Origin: Klebsiella aerogenes
GTDB lineage: Bacteria > Pseudomonadota > Gammaproteobacteria > Enterobacterales > Enterobacteriaceae
Reading direction: 5' to 3'
DNA length: 64,000 nt
NCBI GenBank assembly: GCA_029027985.1
Contig: CP119076.1
Coordinates: forward strand, 4,338,422 to 4,402,421
In this document: positions 1 through 8,109 of the stretch, one piece after another
Layout: the number at the start of each line of letters is the position of its first letter
Numbering within the stretch: position 1 is the stretch's first letter
The notes under the pieces: model-generated
The model's input: only the letters and a program-made list of their open reading frames with translations
What the model was told of the DNA's origin: nothing
Databases searched by the model: none
Position numbers and translations under genes: made by a program

Positions 1-1
1 T

Positions 2-943
2 TTACGTTATGTAAAAATCAGAGATATAGCTACGCGACAGGAAGTTACTAGTTATTTATCAATAGAAGAAAGGGAGCAGGTATACAGTCATCGCATAAAT
101 ATGACTGTCCTTGAACGTTGGTTTGGTAACAGCCAAGTAAGAGAAGCATGGCATATAGAATTTAGCGATGTCGGTGTTGTCATTAATGCAAACCTTAACG
201 ATTTTTATGTCGCGTATGCTAAATTCTTAAAATTGATGTTAAATAAGAATAATGAACTAGGAATTGTTGTTAATACCCGAACTATTGATTCACATTTCCA
301 ACAAATTTTTGAGTATTTGCCTAAAATTCGACAAGCGTCAGCGGAAGATCAAGATGAGGCCGCTGTTACACCGCCTATGGCTAATCCTCCGGAAAATGAG
401 CCAAAAGGTGATGATAAAACGGATTCAGGCCAAGATTTAAATGGACAAGGAAGAGAGCCAGAAGACTTGAAGCCTACCTTGAAAGGTAACCCTAATCGTG
501 GGCAACTAACTGATGAATATCATGAAATAAAAGTTAGAAGCTATAAAATTAGAGCACTTTTTAACGAGTTGCAAAAGTTACCTCTTCGTAAGTATCCTAA
601 TGTTTCTGCTGCATCGATTCGAATTTTCCTAGAACTATCTGTTGATGAATATATCAACAATTGTGAATTGCAACAAAACGTGTCTAAGCGGGCAAAGAGG
701 CCTTACAATGAGGTAACACTGAGCCAAAAGCTGAGTATCTTACGCGGGGACTTGATTGGCGATAAAGAAGCTGACAAAATCATCGATCAGCTATTACACA
801 ATAGCAACGACTTTAGCCTGAATACTTTGAATGAGTATGTTCATGGAACAAAAGTTCATAAAATTGAGCGCCAATTCTTAAATCGTTTTTGGGATATGTT
901 ACTGCCGTTATTCAGTATATTGATTAGTTTAAAGGAAATATAA
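2..943 (+). CDS. Partial protein upstream of an adenine methylase, possibly ParB-like; 5' end outside the window
   Basis: The reading frame is open to the left edge, so the gene begins before base 1. The first internal ATG (101) is probably not the true start, because the 33 codons before it also look coding. The visible part has a hydrophilic, low-complexity stretch (residues about 88-125 counted from the ATG; rich in E, P, D and G) that separates two folded halves. The C-terminal helical part has the pattern 'FSLNTLNEYVHG ... FW', which reminds me of the tails of long ParB/Srx-domain proteins; this is a weak resemblance. The stop codon overlaps the start of the D12 methylase by one base (TAATG), so the two are translationally coupled and probably act together, perhaps in defence or island maintenance. 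Base composition is AT-rich, unlike the chromosome. Function not established. Confidence 0.6.
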   Translation, partial: LRYVKIRDIATRQEVTSYLSIEEREQVYSHRINMTVLERWFGNSQVREAWHIEFSDVGVVINANLNDFYVAYAKFLKLMLNKNNELGIVVNTRTIDSHFQQIFEYLPKIRQASAEDQDEAAVTPPMANPPENEPKGDDKTDSGQDLNGQGREPEDLKPTLKGNPNRGQLTDEYHEIKVRSYKIRALFNELQKLPLRKYPNVSAASIRIFLELSVDEYINNCELQQNVSKRAKRPYNEVTLSQKLSILRGDLIGDKEADKIIDQLLHNSNDFSLNTLNEYVHGTKVHKIERQFLNRFWDMLLPLFSILISLKEI

Positions 944-1827
944 TGTTTTACTCTCCTTTGAGATACCCAGGTGGGAAATCAAAACTTACAGCTTATGTTC
1001 TTGAGATCATGAAGCTGAACACCCTCGAAGGTGGGACATATGTTGAACCTTTTGCTGGGGGATGTGCTATCGCTTGGTATCTACTGATTAATAAACATGT
1101 TCGTAAAGTGTATATCAATGACTTAGATCCAGCAATTCATGCATTTTGGCACAGTGTTCTGTATAGAACTGACGAACTTTGCTCGTTGATTGATTCAAGT
1201 ATCATTACAATGGATGAGTGGCATAAGCAGCGAGAAATATACAGAAGTAATACATCTGATTTTCTTAAGTTAGGTTTTGCAACTCTTTTCTTGAATAGAA
1301 CTAATCGTTCTGGAATTATCAAGGCTGGTGTAATCGGCGGAAAAGAACAAACTGGAAGATATAAAATTGATTGCCGATTTAATAAAGAGCGGGTTATCGA
1401 ACAAATAAAATCAATAGCTGCTATGCGTGACTCTATACGCCTAAGTAACTTAGATGCAACTCATTTTATTGATGAGGTGCTTCCTGTAGTAGAAGATAAA
1501 GCTTTAATAAATATAGACCCACCTTATTACATTAAAGGAAAAGGTTTATATCAAAACTTCTTTGAGCATAACGATCATTATCGTCTATTTGAAAGCGTAA
1601 AACGGATTACTCATCCATGGATTGTCACTTATGATGATACTCCTGAAATTCGTGGCATTTATTCTGAATTTTCTCCTGAGCCATTTGGTTTAACATACAC
1701 AGCACAAACCAAATATAAAGGGGCTGAAGTTATCATACACTCTCCAGATATCATCAAAGCTAATTTTAAACCAGATGTCAGTTTTAATGAAATAAAGAGA
1801 CATTATCGAGAATGCAATAAACAATAA
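943..1827 (+). CDS. D12-class DNA adenine N6-methyltransferase (Dam-like)
   Basis: Transfers a methyl group from S-adenosylmethionine to the N6 of adenine in DNA. The N-terminus shows the class signature RYPGGKSKL (residues 7-15), followed by the AdoMet-binding motif VEPFAGGCAI (about 34-43). The catalytic motif DPPY lies at about 192-195. The length of 294 aa is close to Dam (278 aa). The start codon overlaps the stop of the preceding gene, so this is the second gene of a coupled pair. It could be an orphan methylase that protects the island, or the modification part of a system whose other parts lie to the left of the window. No restriction endonuclease is visible beside it. The family call is secure; target site and role are unknown. 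Confidence 0.9.
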   Translation: MFYSPLRYPGGKSKLTAYVLEIMKLNTLEGGTYVEPFAGGCAIAWYLLINKHVRKVYINDLDPAIHAFWHSVLYRTDELCSLIDSSIITMDEWHKQREIYRSNTSDFLKLGFATLFLNRTNRSGIIKAGVIGGKEQTGRYKIDCRFNKERVIEQIKSIAAMRDSIRLSNLDATHFIDEVLPVVEDKALINIDPPYYIKGKGLYQNFFEHNDHYRLFESVKRITHPWIVTYDDTPEIRGIYSEFSPEPFGLTYTAQTKYKGAEVIIHSPDIIKANFKPDVSFNEIKRHYRECNKQ

Positions 1828-2331
1828 ATATATTTATTATTAAATCAGCAGGTTAGATCTTTGTATTGTATACTAGTAGTGTTCTATAATTAGAACATTA
1901 CTGGCAACGCTTAATTGAAGTATCATTGGTGGTGATTCCTTCTATTCAGCATACTCAAATAACCAAGTTATTTTATTCAGTAGACAGCGCCTTAAATTAT
2001 TTAAATCAATTTTTAATTTAGATTGTTATCTGGTGAATAAAAATTTATTATCTACGAACAGAATCTGATAAGAACTATCATTTAATAAAAAACTCATAGC
2101 AATATTTTCATATGCTAAGAGTTTTTACCTGTATTATCAATATTCAAAACAAATGATACCCGCATCTAGAAAAATCAACAAACCATCCGCAATGTTATTA
2201 TATATTACATTAATACGTTGTCTTTACAGTAATCTGAGTGCGCAGGACCACAGCAAAGAAAAAAAGTCCTCTACTAGGGTTATTAAAAGCTGGTCCAATA
2301 TTTTTAATTTAAATACAAACTGACAAACATT
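1828..2331. other. AT-rich 504-bp gap between methylase and integrase pseudogene
   Basis: No convincing gene was seen. It holds a short palindrome at 1881-1896 (GTTCTA, TAAT, TAGAAC) about 55 bp after the methylase stop, and a longer hairpin at 2088-2126 listed separately. The stretch may be the end of one cargo block joined to the integrase of the left island. Confidence 0.5.
2088..2126 (+). terminator. Hairpin ending in a T-run, candidate terminator
   Basis: The arms at 2088-2101 and 2113-2126 pair with one mismatch out of 14 around an 11-nt loop, and the right arm ends in TTTTT. This is an AT-rich intrinsic-terminator shape reading rightward, 260 bp after the methylase gene. It could instead be the end of a small RNA gene located in the gap. 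Confidence 0.45.
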
Positions 2332-3596
2332 TCACACGCCATTACCCCGGTTGATCTTCACATAGTCAAACGGCGTAATTGCTCTCTCCCGATTCGCATC
2401 CAGAAAATCCGCCCACCACTGCAACATCAGCTTGCGTTCGTCCAGATGTTCCGCTTTATGGATATATGCAGCCCGCACCGAATTGCGTTCCATATGGCTC
2501 ATCTGCCTTTCCACCGCATCCTTCGACCATAGTCCTGACTCAATTAGCGAGCTACAGGCCATTGTGCGGAAGCCGTGACCGCAAACCTCAACTTTAGTGT
2601 CATAGCCCATCACCCGGAGCGCACTGTTTACGGTGTTTTCACTCATTGGCTTACGCGGATCATGATCGCCAATAAAGATCAGCTCATGTTCGCCACAGAA
2701 CTGCTTTATCTGCTTCAGGATCGCCAGCGCCTGCTTTGAAAGCGGCACCAGATGCGGTGTACGCATCTTTGAACCTCGCTGAGAATGTTTCACATCAGGA
2801 ATGGGCTCTCGCTCAGGTGGGATGGTCCACATTGACGTTTCAAAATCGATTTCTGACCAACGAGCAAAACGCAGCTCACTGGATCGAATAAAGATAAGCA
2901 GAGTGGGTTCTGTCGCCCAGCGGGTTAGCGGCCTGCCGGTATAGCTATCTATTTTCTCAAGCAACTCAGGATGCGCTTTAATTCCAGCGCCGGACGATGT
3001 TGTCGATTACCGGAAGCAACCGCCCCAGCCATCTCTTGTGCCGGGTTATAATCAATTAACCCACTTTGTACTGCATAACGCATGATGGCCGTAGTGCGCT
3101 GTTGAAGACGAGCAGCAACCTCAAGACGTCCGGATATCTCTACGGCTTTAATGGGCGCTAATAAATCGCGCGTTTTTAACTCAGTGATATTACGTTCACC
3201 AAGCGCTGCAAAGAGATTATCTTCCAGACTTTTTAGCACACGATGGGCGTGATCTTCAGACCACTTTTTATTGGTGCCATGCCACTCGATCGCTACCTCT
3301 TTAAAGGTTCGTGCTTTACTCTGTTCAACCTTGTCATTTTTCTTTTTGTCTCCCGGATCGATGCTGTTCGCCAAAAGCTTACGAGCCTCATCACGGCGAG
3401 CTCTGGCATCTGCAAGAGACACTTCAGGATAAACACCTAAAGCCAACATCTTTTGCTTTCCGCCAAAGCGGTACTGCAGACGCCAGTATCTTGAACCATT
3501 TGGGTGGACGAGAAGATGCATACCGTTGCCATCAGTCAGCTTATATTGCTTATCCGTTGGTTTGGCCGTTCTGACTTTGATATCTGTTAGAGCCAT
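2332..3596 (-). pseudogene. P4-type tyrosine integrase, frameshifted
   Basis: This is the integrase of the left-hand island. The N-terminal piece (3596 to 2949, beginning MALTDIKVRTAKP) and the C-terminal piece (ending at 2332) are in different frames. Alignment by eye with the intact integrase at 25655-26908 places the break at about 2971-2972, where one base has been lost in the codon after KR; the C-terminal frame then resumes with PELLEKIDSYTGRP. The catalytic region is otherwise intact, with SSELRFARW, HGFRTMACSSL, HMERN and the tyrosine in AAYIH. The two integrases are clearly paralogous through most of their length. The break should remove function unless it is a sequencing error or programmed frameshifting. 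Loss would fix the left island in place unless the neighbouring integrase can act on it. Confidence 0.88.
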
Positions 3597-3732
3597 GCTT
3601 ATCCCCTCCCTGTTGGTACAAGCATTATCGAACCGGAAATACCATCATCTGTACCAACATCTGTTGGTAGATGTACGTTGAAGTCGGTTGACCTTGAGAG
3701 AGTTACTATAGCGGGAAAGATAGGTAAATACT

Positions 3733-3804
3733 GGATTTCAGGCACAAAAAAAGACGTCCGTTGACGTCTATTGATGTTCCGATGGTGCGAAGGCCGGACT
3801 CGAA
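3733..3804. repeat. Attachment-site direct repeat (left end of the complete island)
   Basis: This 72-bp stretch copies 27058-27130, with one substitution (3760) and one missing base (near 3788). It includes the leuX terminator hairpin and the last part of the tRNA 3' arm up to GGCCGGACTCGAA, where homology stops. Such a partial tRNA copy is the usual footprint of integration into a tRNA 3' end. It lies about 135 bp upstream of the broken integrase, just as the intact copy lies upstream of the intact integrase, so it is a junction between two tandem islands. Confidence 0.88.
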
Positions 3805-4114
3805 TTTCAACATTAATCAACTGAATTTTAAGTGATTAACATTTGGATAATTGATGTTATATACTTACATGTATACTCAACTGTTTCCCCTCGAAAATCA
3901 GCGTAGTAACATAACGCCTGAATCATCTAAACGATGACACAGCAATCATACCATCCTGAATAATTTCAGCTGGGAATATTTCTCTTTACTAGACAGATCC
4001 AACAACTAGCACTTACATAGCAATACTAATGCTTCTTGCCTAACTCTGGAAAAAAAACTCCTGCAAACAAATCAATCTGTTATTTTCAGTTCATTTAAGA
4101 TTAAGAAGGGAAAG

Positions 4115-4759
4115 ATGATGTTCACATTGGTAAAAGATTTGCTCAATATTCCAGTTATCACAAGCGTCACCCTTGCCATTCTCGCCGCAATTGCGAAAAA
4201 GTATGTCCACTTCAGCCGACGGGATTTCTTTTCTCGTTCTCCTTTAGAGCAGATCGAAGCTGTTAAATGGTTAAGGCACTCAAAACCACCATCTTCAGAC
4301 CCACTAGATGTGGCTGAACAACAATTCCGCCTTCTATCTTTAGGTCTACATAGGGACAGAGATTTATCCTACAGGCTTGTGGCTTTTCATTCCAGCCACT
4401 CTCAAACCTATATTCAATCACTCAAAGCGGTATTACGTTGGCCGGGATTATATGATATCAACGATGGCAAGATATACCCCCATAGTCATTTGAAGTGGTC
4501 TCTACCACTCATGCTTATTTTTATACTGACCATTATGGGTTCAGAGATAATTAAAAACTATTCACGTGAAGATGTCAGTCAGTTTATTTTCTTCCTAACT
4601 ATCACCTTAGCTACTCTTATTCCATGGTTCTGGATGTTATCCTGTACTCTCAAGATATTCGGCATCAGTAAAAAACTGAACACATACGTTCCACCAGTCA
4701 TTGATGCTGAAACCGATAAAGAGGATTTCAGTTCAATCATTAATAATAAATATCCTTAA
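4115..4759 (+). CDS. Hypothetical membrane protein
   Basis: I do not recognise this 214-aa protein. There is a short hydrophobic segment near the N-terminus (about residues 12-27), a soluble middle with several basic and aromatic residues, and two strong membrane segments at about 128-146 and 156-178, followed by a hydrophilic tail. AAGGG lies 6-9 bases before the start (ATG ATG; either could be used). It is the first gene inside the complete island at the junction side and the only plus-strand gene there, with its own hairpin downstream. It may be late-acquired cargo. Confidence 0.65.
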   Translation: MMFTLVKDLLNIPVITSVTLAILAAIAKKYVHFSRRDFFSRSPLEQIEAVKWLRHSKPPSSDPLDVAEQQFRLLSLGLHRDRDLSYRLVAFHSSHSQTYIQSLKAVLRWPGLYDINDGKIYPHSHLKWSLPLMLIFILTIMGSEIIKNYSREDVSQFIFFLTITLATLIPWFWMLSCTLKIFGISKKLNTYVPPVIDAETDKEDFSSIINNKYP

Positions 4760-4783
4760 AATTAGCTATACTTTGTAAATACA

Positions 4784-4813
4784 ATCGCACCTGCCAATAG
4801 TGGCAGGTACGAT
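4784..4813. terminator. Strong hairpin after the membrane-protein gene
   Basis: ACCTGCCA and TGGCAGGT form a perfect 8-bp stem with an ATAG loop (4789-4808). After one mismatch the stem extends by ATCG/CGAT. There is no clear T-run, so termination is inferred from position between two convergent genes. Confidence 0.5.
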
Positions 4814-4897
4814 GTATGTTATATAATTTTGGTGAAGACTGGTGATTTAAGTCAGGAAGACTGCTCGGGGCTCTCACAATACAGCATCATTAAGACT

Positions 4898-5215
4898 TCA
4901 TCGTAACAAGCCAGTTGCCTGTCGTGCTCGCAGAATATCAACGGCCCGAAGATAAGGTGATTGTTCTTGCCAACTAAACCCTCTGCGATCGATACGAACC
5001 AGCTCGTACTTATCCACCAGAAAGTTAATGGCATCAGACAGCGTGATACCGGCATCAATGTGTTCCTGAATCACAGTTTCATCACTAAATGGCGTGTCGT
5101 TCAGTGCCAGGCCATAGTGCTGCTCAAGCAGGCGTGTCAGTAACATTTGCCAGACAGCCACGGGCGACAGACAGGGCTCCGCCGCCCGCGAAATTGTAGC
5201 AGGTAGATTTTTCAT
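4898..5215 (-). CDS. cbtA: CbtA/YeeV-family toxin of a type IV toxin-antitoxin pair
   Basis: This is the toxin of the CbtA (YeeV/YkfI/YpjF) family, which in E. coli blocks FtsZ and MreB polymerisation and changes cell shape. The 105-aa product begins [12 protein letters not shown] and contains the family stretch [17 protein letters not shown] followed by [24 protein letters not shown] split over two lines of the fold; length and order are typical. The ATG at 5215 was chosen because it matches the family N-terminus; the frame is open 21 codons further upstream. It follows the antitoxin gene by 20 bases and ends the radC-DUF987-cbeA-cbtA run that is common to CP4-like islands. Confidence 0.92.
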   Translation of the reverse strand: MKNLPATISRAAEPCLSPVAVWQMLLTRLLEQHYGLALNDTPFSDETVIQEHIDAGITLSDAINFLVDKYELVRIDRRGFSWQEQSPYLRAVDILRARQATGLLR

Positions 5216-5235
5216 GTTTGCTCTCGTGAAATTTG

Positions 5236-5556
5236 TTAGCGTTGAGTGGGATAAATGGCGATGTATACGTAGCCGCAACTACCAAGGGTATCGGCTTCGC
5301 AGGTGAAACCGTTGTGGTACAGGGTGACACAGTGGGCATGGCGGGGATTCATTTCACTAGTGGTCAGCATGGATTCCATCTGGCTGATAAAATGCGGAAA
5401 TGCCACATCCAGCTTAAGACATTCGGCATCACTGAACTGACCGGTAATGCTGGCCCGGTCAGTCAGGTAGTGCAGTCGGTTGCCCTCCTGCACCAGACGA
5501 GCTCCCAGGCGTGGCGTGATATCCCGCTGCAGGCCCCATGTAACATGACTTCTCAT
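5236..5556 (-). CDS. cbeA: CbeA/YeeU-family antitoxin
   Basis: The 106-aa product begins [20 protein letters not shown] and has [13 protein letters not shown] in the middle, the pattern of the YeeU/YagB/YfjZ family. In E. coli these proteins counter CbtA not by binding it but by promoting bundling of MreB and FtsZ filaments. AAGGAG lies 8 bases before the ATG. It sits 18 bases after the DUF987 gene and 20 before cbtA, so the three are probably one transcript. Confidence 0.92.
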   Translation of the reverse strand: MRSHVTWGLQRDITPRLGARLVQEGNRLHYLTDRASITGQFSDAECLKLDVAFPHFISQMESMLTTSEMNPRHAHCVTLYHNGFTCEADTLGSCGYVYIAIYPTQR

Positions 5557-5574
5557 CGGGCTTCTCCTTTATTG

Positions 5575-5796
5575 TCAGTTCAGAGTGATACTCATCAGAC
5601 AGGCATAAGGCCCGTTGCGGTCCTGGCGGCGTTCGGCGTATACCGCCAGCACGCCGGAAATGTCAGGAACGACCTTACCGCTGTAATGACAGACACTGCC
5701 GTGCCACTGGTACTTACCGGTGGAGTATCGAAAAATGCGGGAGGCCGGATACTGGCGGTAAATCGTCATCGCCCGGCGTTTACTGATAATTTTCAT
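5575..5796 (-). CDS. DUF987 family protein (YeeT-like)
   Basis: Small basic protein of 73 aa from the ATG at 5796 (MKIISKRRAM), with IYRQYPASRIFRYSTGKYQWHG split across its first half. This matches the YeeT/YkfH/YpjJ family found between radC-like and cbeA genes in E. coli islands. Function is unknown. The ORF can be extended four codons upstream, but the internal ATG fits the family start and lies 8 bases after the radC stop. Confidence 0.85.
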   Translation of the reverse strand: MKIISKRRAMTIYRQYPASRIFRYSTGKYQWHGSVCHYSGKVVPDISGVLAVYAERRQDRNGPYACLMSITLN

Positions 5797-5804
5797 GTAA
5801 TACC

Positions 5805-6287
5805 TCAAAGCAGACCGTGTTCAGCAAACGACAATATCTGCGCTCCACCGACGATGAGATGGTCAGGCACACGGATATCAACGAGCTGAAGCACCTGCAC
5901 CAGACGCTGCGTGATGGTCTTATCTGCCAGGCTGGGCGTGGTGTCACCGGAGGGATGGTTATGCGCCAGTATCACTGCTGCCGCATTGAAGTACAGGGCG
6001 CGTTTGACCACCTCACGAGGATGTACCTCGGTACTGCTAATAGAACCAGCAAACAGGATTTCATGGGCAATCAACTGGTTCTGCTGGTTCAGATACAGCA
6101 CCATAAACTCTTCGCGCTCCAGTCCCGCCATTTTCAGTTTCAGCCAGTCACGGGCAGCCTGAGTGGAGGTGAATGCCACGCCTGTTTCGCGCAGGTGTCG
6201 GTCAAGCAGCGTTAAGGCGCGTTTTACCGTGCGTTGTGCGGTTAGTGGTAGTGCCGGAGCTGGTGGGATAAGTGACTGTTCCATCAT
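5805..6287 (-). CDS. RadC-like JAB-domain protein (YeeS/YfjY family)
   Basis: The 160-aa product has the RadC/JAMM metal-binding motif AHNHPSGD near residue 110-117, with an acidic residue upstream in the FMVLYLN strand. The length equals the short island-borne RadC paralogues and lacks the HhH part of chromosomal RadC. The family is often suspected of DNA processing, but no enzymatic activity is firmly established for these short forms. The ATG at 6287 was chosen because GAGGA lies six bases upstream; the frame also permits a TTG at 6299 that overlaps the preceding stop. It is co-directional with cbtA and the antirestriction gene. Confidence 0.88.
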   Translation of the reverse strand: MMEQSLIPPAPALPLTAQRTVKRALTLLDRHLRETGVAFTSTQAARDWLKLKMAGLEREEFMVLYLNQQNQLIAHEILFAGSISSTEVHPREVVKRALYFNAAAVILAHNHPSGDTTPSLADKTITQRLVQVLQLVDIRVPDHLIVGGAQILSFAEHGLL

Positions 6288-6295
6288 GAGTGTCC

Positions 6296-6754
6296 TCAAT
6301 CAATAATGCGCAGAATGGCGCTGGATTCAGAGTGCTGCAGAGCGTAATCCCGCAGTCGGTAATAGTGCTCCGTCATGGCATCGCATTCGGTGCGACAGGC
6401 GTGATGGCTGTATTCAATCAGGCAGACAGCAATACCTGCGGCTTCTGCGCTCATTTCCGCACAATTGCCGTTCATGCCGTTGAACAGATGCCATTTATCG
6501 TCTCCCTCAGCATCAGGGGCCATAAACGCGCCGCCATTACTGAGCGTGTAAAAGGACCAGATACCACCGCTGTATTCATCACAGAAGCGGTCCATCCAGG
6601 CGAAAATACGGGGTTCCAGCGTTATCCACTGAGGGATAGTGCCAAAGTACAGCGGCCAGAAATCAAGACGCTGTTCGTCAGGTACTGGTGTTGCAGTAAG
6701 GTCAAATTGAGGTTCATTAGCGGGCATCAATTCGCATTGCGTTTGTGTCGTCAT
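6296..6754 (-). CDS. ArdB/KlcA-type antirestriction protein (YfjX-like)
   Basis: The 152-aa product has the conserved core LEPRIFAWMDRFCDEYSGG and IWSFYTLSNGGAFMAP, which identifies the ArdB/KlcA/YfjX family. Members reduce restriction by type I enzymes in vivo without being DNA mimics. GGAG lies before the ATG. The stop overlaps the alternative radC start region, so the two are translationally linked. Its presence on the same island as two apparent defence systems suggests that it protects the incoming island from host type I restriction. Confidence 0.88.
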   Translation of the reverse strand: MTTQTQCELMPANEPQFDLTATPVPDEQRLDFWPLYFGTIPQWITLEPRIFAWMDRFCDEYSGGIWSFYTLSNGGAFMAPDAEGDDKWHLFNGMNGNCAEMSAEAAGIAVCLIEYSHHACRTECDAMTEHYYRLRDYALQHSESSAILRIID

Positions 6755-6839
6755 GGATATTCTCCGTCAATAAAAACGCCAGCGACGATGGCTGGCGTAT
6801 GGGAAATAAAGGACATGCAGGGATGATGAATGGATGCGG

Positions 6840-7076
6840 TCAGGAGGAGGATGCTCTGAGGATGCCTGACTTGCGGATATAACGGTTAAGCTCTTCACCG
6901 GCATCAGGTTCAAAGCACCACGCCCGCCAGACCATTCGACCTTCAGAGTCACGAACCACCAGACGGAAGTGGCTACCCTGGTCATCTTCAATGCTGATGT
7001 TGTGATACCGGCGGATAACAGCTTCAGCCAGCTGTCGGGTGAAAGGTCCCGGTGGCAGCATATGAGATTCAGACAT
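6840..7076 (-). CDS. DUF905 family protein (YkfF-like)
   Basis: The 78-aa soluble protein carries the signature LPPGPFTR near the N-terminus, then [20 protein letters not shown] and [14 protein letters not shown]. This is the YkfF/DUF905 family of CP4-type islands and some plasmids. No function is known. It starts just after a strong hairpin (7098-7125) and is followed by the antirestriction gene after 85 bases. Confidence 0.83.
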   Translation of the reverse strand: MSESHMLPPGPFTRQLAEAVIRRYHNISIEDDQGSHFRLVVRDSEGRMVWRAWCFEPDAGEELNRYIRKSGILRASSS

Positions 7077-7097
7077 TCGGTGTACCTTAAAAGCAAC

Positions 7098-7125
7098 AGC
7101 CCCTGACGCAGATGCGTCAGGGGCT
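7098..7125 (-). terminator. Perfect hairpin between exported-protein gene and DUF905 gene
   Basis: AGCCCCTGACGCA and TGCGTCAGGGGCT form a perfect 13-bp stem with a two-base loop. Reading leftward the stem is followed by GTTGCTTTT. It lies 29 bases after the stop of the exported-protein gene and probably ends that transcript. Confidence 0.75.
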
Positions 7126-7153
7126 ATGGTAGTATGCAGGTGTGGGGTGATTA

Positions 7154-7564
7154 TCAGAAACCCGTCTGCACCTTATATAGGCGCAAAGTTTTGCTGCCCC
7201 GGACAATCTTCACATACAGGGCATTATCTTTTGTGCCACGAACAAACCCGGCCTTTACATCTCCCTTGCAGTCACCACCGTCATAAAGGATGTTAAGTCC
7301 GGTGTTAAATACCAGGTCAATAATCCCGAAACTTAAATCTTCACAGGCTGGACCGGGCAAATCCTGAATCAGAGCAAATTTATGGTCGTCGCTGACACCG
7401 GTCAGTGAACACATGGAGGTGTTGATGTCGTTTCCCTGGCACCAGTACTCCTGTCCGGGATTGTCTTTATCCATCAGGCTTGCCGGAAGTTGAGCTGCAC
7501 TGGCACTGAATGCAGCAAGTGACAGAATGAGGGCGGGTACAGCAGAGGTCATCATTTTCAGCAT
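7154..7564 (-). CDS. Small exported protein with conserved cysteines, island-borne
   Basis: The 136-aa product has a clear signal peptide ([23 protein letters not shown], cleavage likely after the SASA motif at about residue 23), so the mature protein should be periplasmic. The mature part has the pattern LPAxL...EYWC...MCSLTGV...CEDL...DCKGD, with four cysteines. A diverged copy with the same opening and cysteine order is encoded directly upstream (7631-8068), so the two are probably paralogues. I do not recognise a named family with known function. The GYF membrane-protein gene is next in the same direction. Confidence 0.75.
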   Translation of the reverse strand: MLKMMTSAVPALILSLAAFSASAAQLPASLMDKDNPGQEYWCQGNDINTSMCSLTGVSDDHKFALIQDLPGPACEDLSFGIIDLVFNTGLNILYDGGDCKGDVKAGFVRGTKDNALYVKIVRGSKTLRLYKVQTGF

Positions 7565-7630
7565 GGTTTTCTTCCTGAATTAATCCAGCCCGCTGTCGGG
7601 CAAAATGAGAGAAATTGATATCGGGTGTCA

Positions 7631-8068
7631 TCAGAAACGACGGTAGCGAAACAGCTCTTTGCCCTGGTACAACGCCACCAGGTCGTCATATTCCGGCTTC
7701 TTCTGGTTGGGCTTAAAGGTCACTACCGTGCCCGGACGACACAGGTCTTTTACGGTGAGACCGAATTTCTTGTCCGGAGTAATGGTGAATCCCTTCGACA
7801 CATCGTTGCGCATGATAGTTATCCAGCCCCACAGGCCACCTTCGCAGTCCTTAAAGGGTGCTGAACGAACTGTTACCATCCCACCCAGGCGATCAACAGA
7901 CATGGCTTCACATTTTCCAGTAACCTGACGATGCGCATCACACCAGAAAATATTCCCGTTGTTGTCATTGACGACAGCAGGCAGCGTCCGGTTATAAGGC
8001 TGGGCCTGAACTTCTGCACAGAGCAGAAGGCTGCCAGTAATGCCCAGTATTTTAATCAGCGTTTTCAT
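7631..8068 (-). CDS. Second small exported cysteine-containing protein
   Basis: The 145-aa product starts at the ATG at 8068, where MKTLIKILGITGSLLLCAEVQA forms a signal peptide (cleavage after VQA). Longer starts would bury the signal. The mature part shows LPAVVND...NIFWC...GKCEAMSV...DCEGGLWG and a basic C-terminus ending in RYRRF. Cysteine order and the LPA/FWC opening resemble the neighbour at 7154-7564, with much divergence. It is probably periplasmic. Function is unknown. Confidence 0.75.
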   Translation of the reverse strand: MKTLIKILGITGSLLLCAEVQAQPYNRTLPAVVNDNNGNIFWCDAHRQVTGKCEAMSVDRLGGMVTVRSAPFKDCEGGLWGWITIMRNDVSKGFTITPDKKFGLTVKDLCRPGTVVTFKPNQKKPEYDDLVALYQGKELFRYRRF

Positions 8069-8109
8069 TACGTTGGTCCTTAACAGAGAAAGTATCAGGT
8101 AGCGACGAT

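Noticed and set aside
2041-2331. Retron or other small-RNA element in the gap before the integrase pseudogene
   Set aside because: One AT-rich hairpin is present but there is no reverse transcriptase gene and no paired msr/msd-type repeats. It is better read as a terminator.
3781-3804. Second tRNA-Leu gene
   Set aside because: Only the terminator and the 3' arm are present, with a base missing in the acceptor part; the rest of the tRNA is absent. It is an attachment-site copy.
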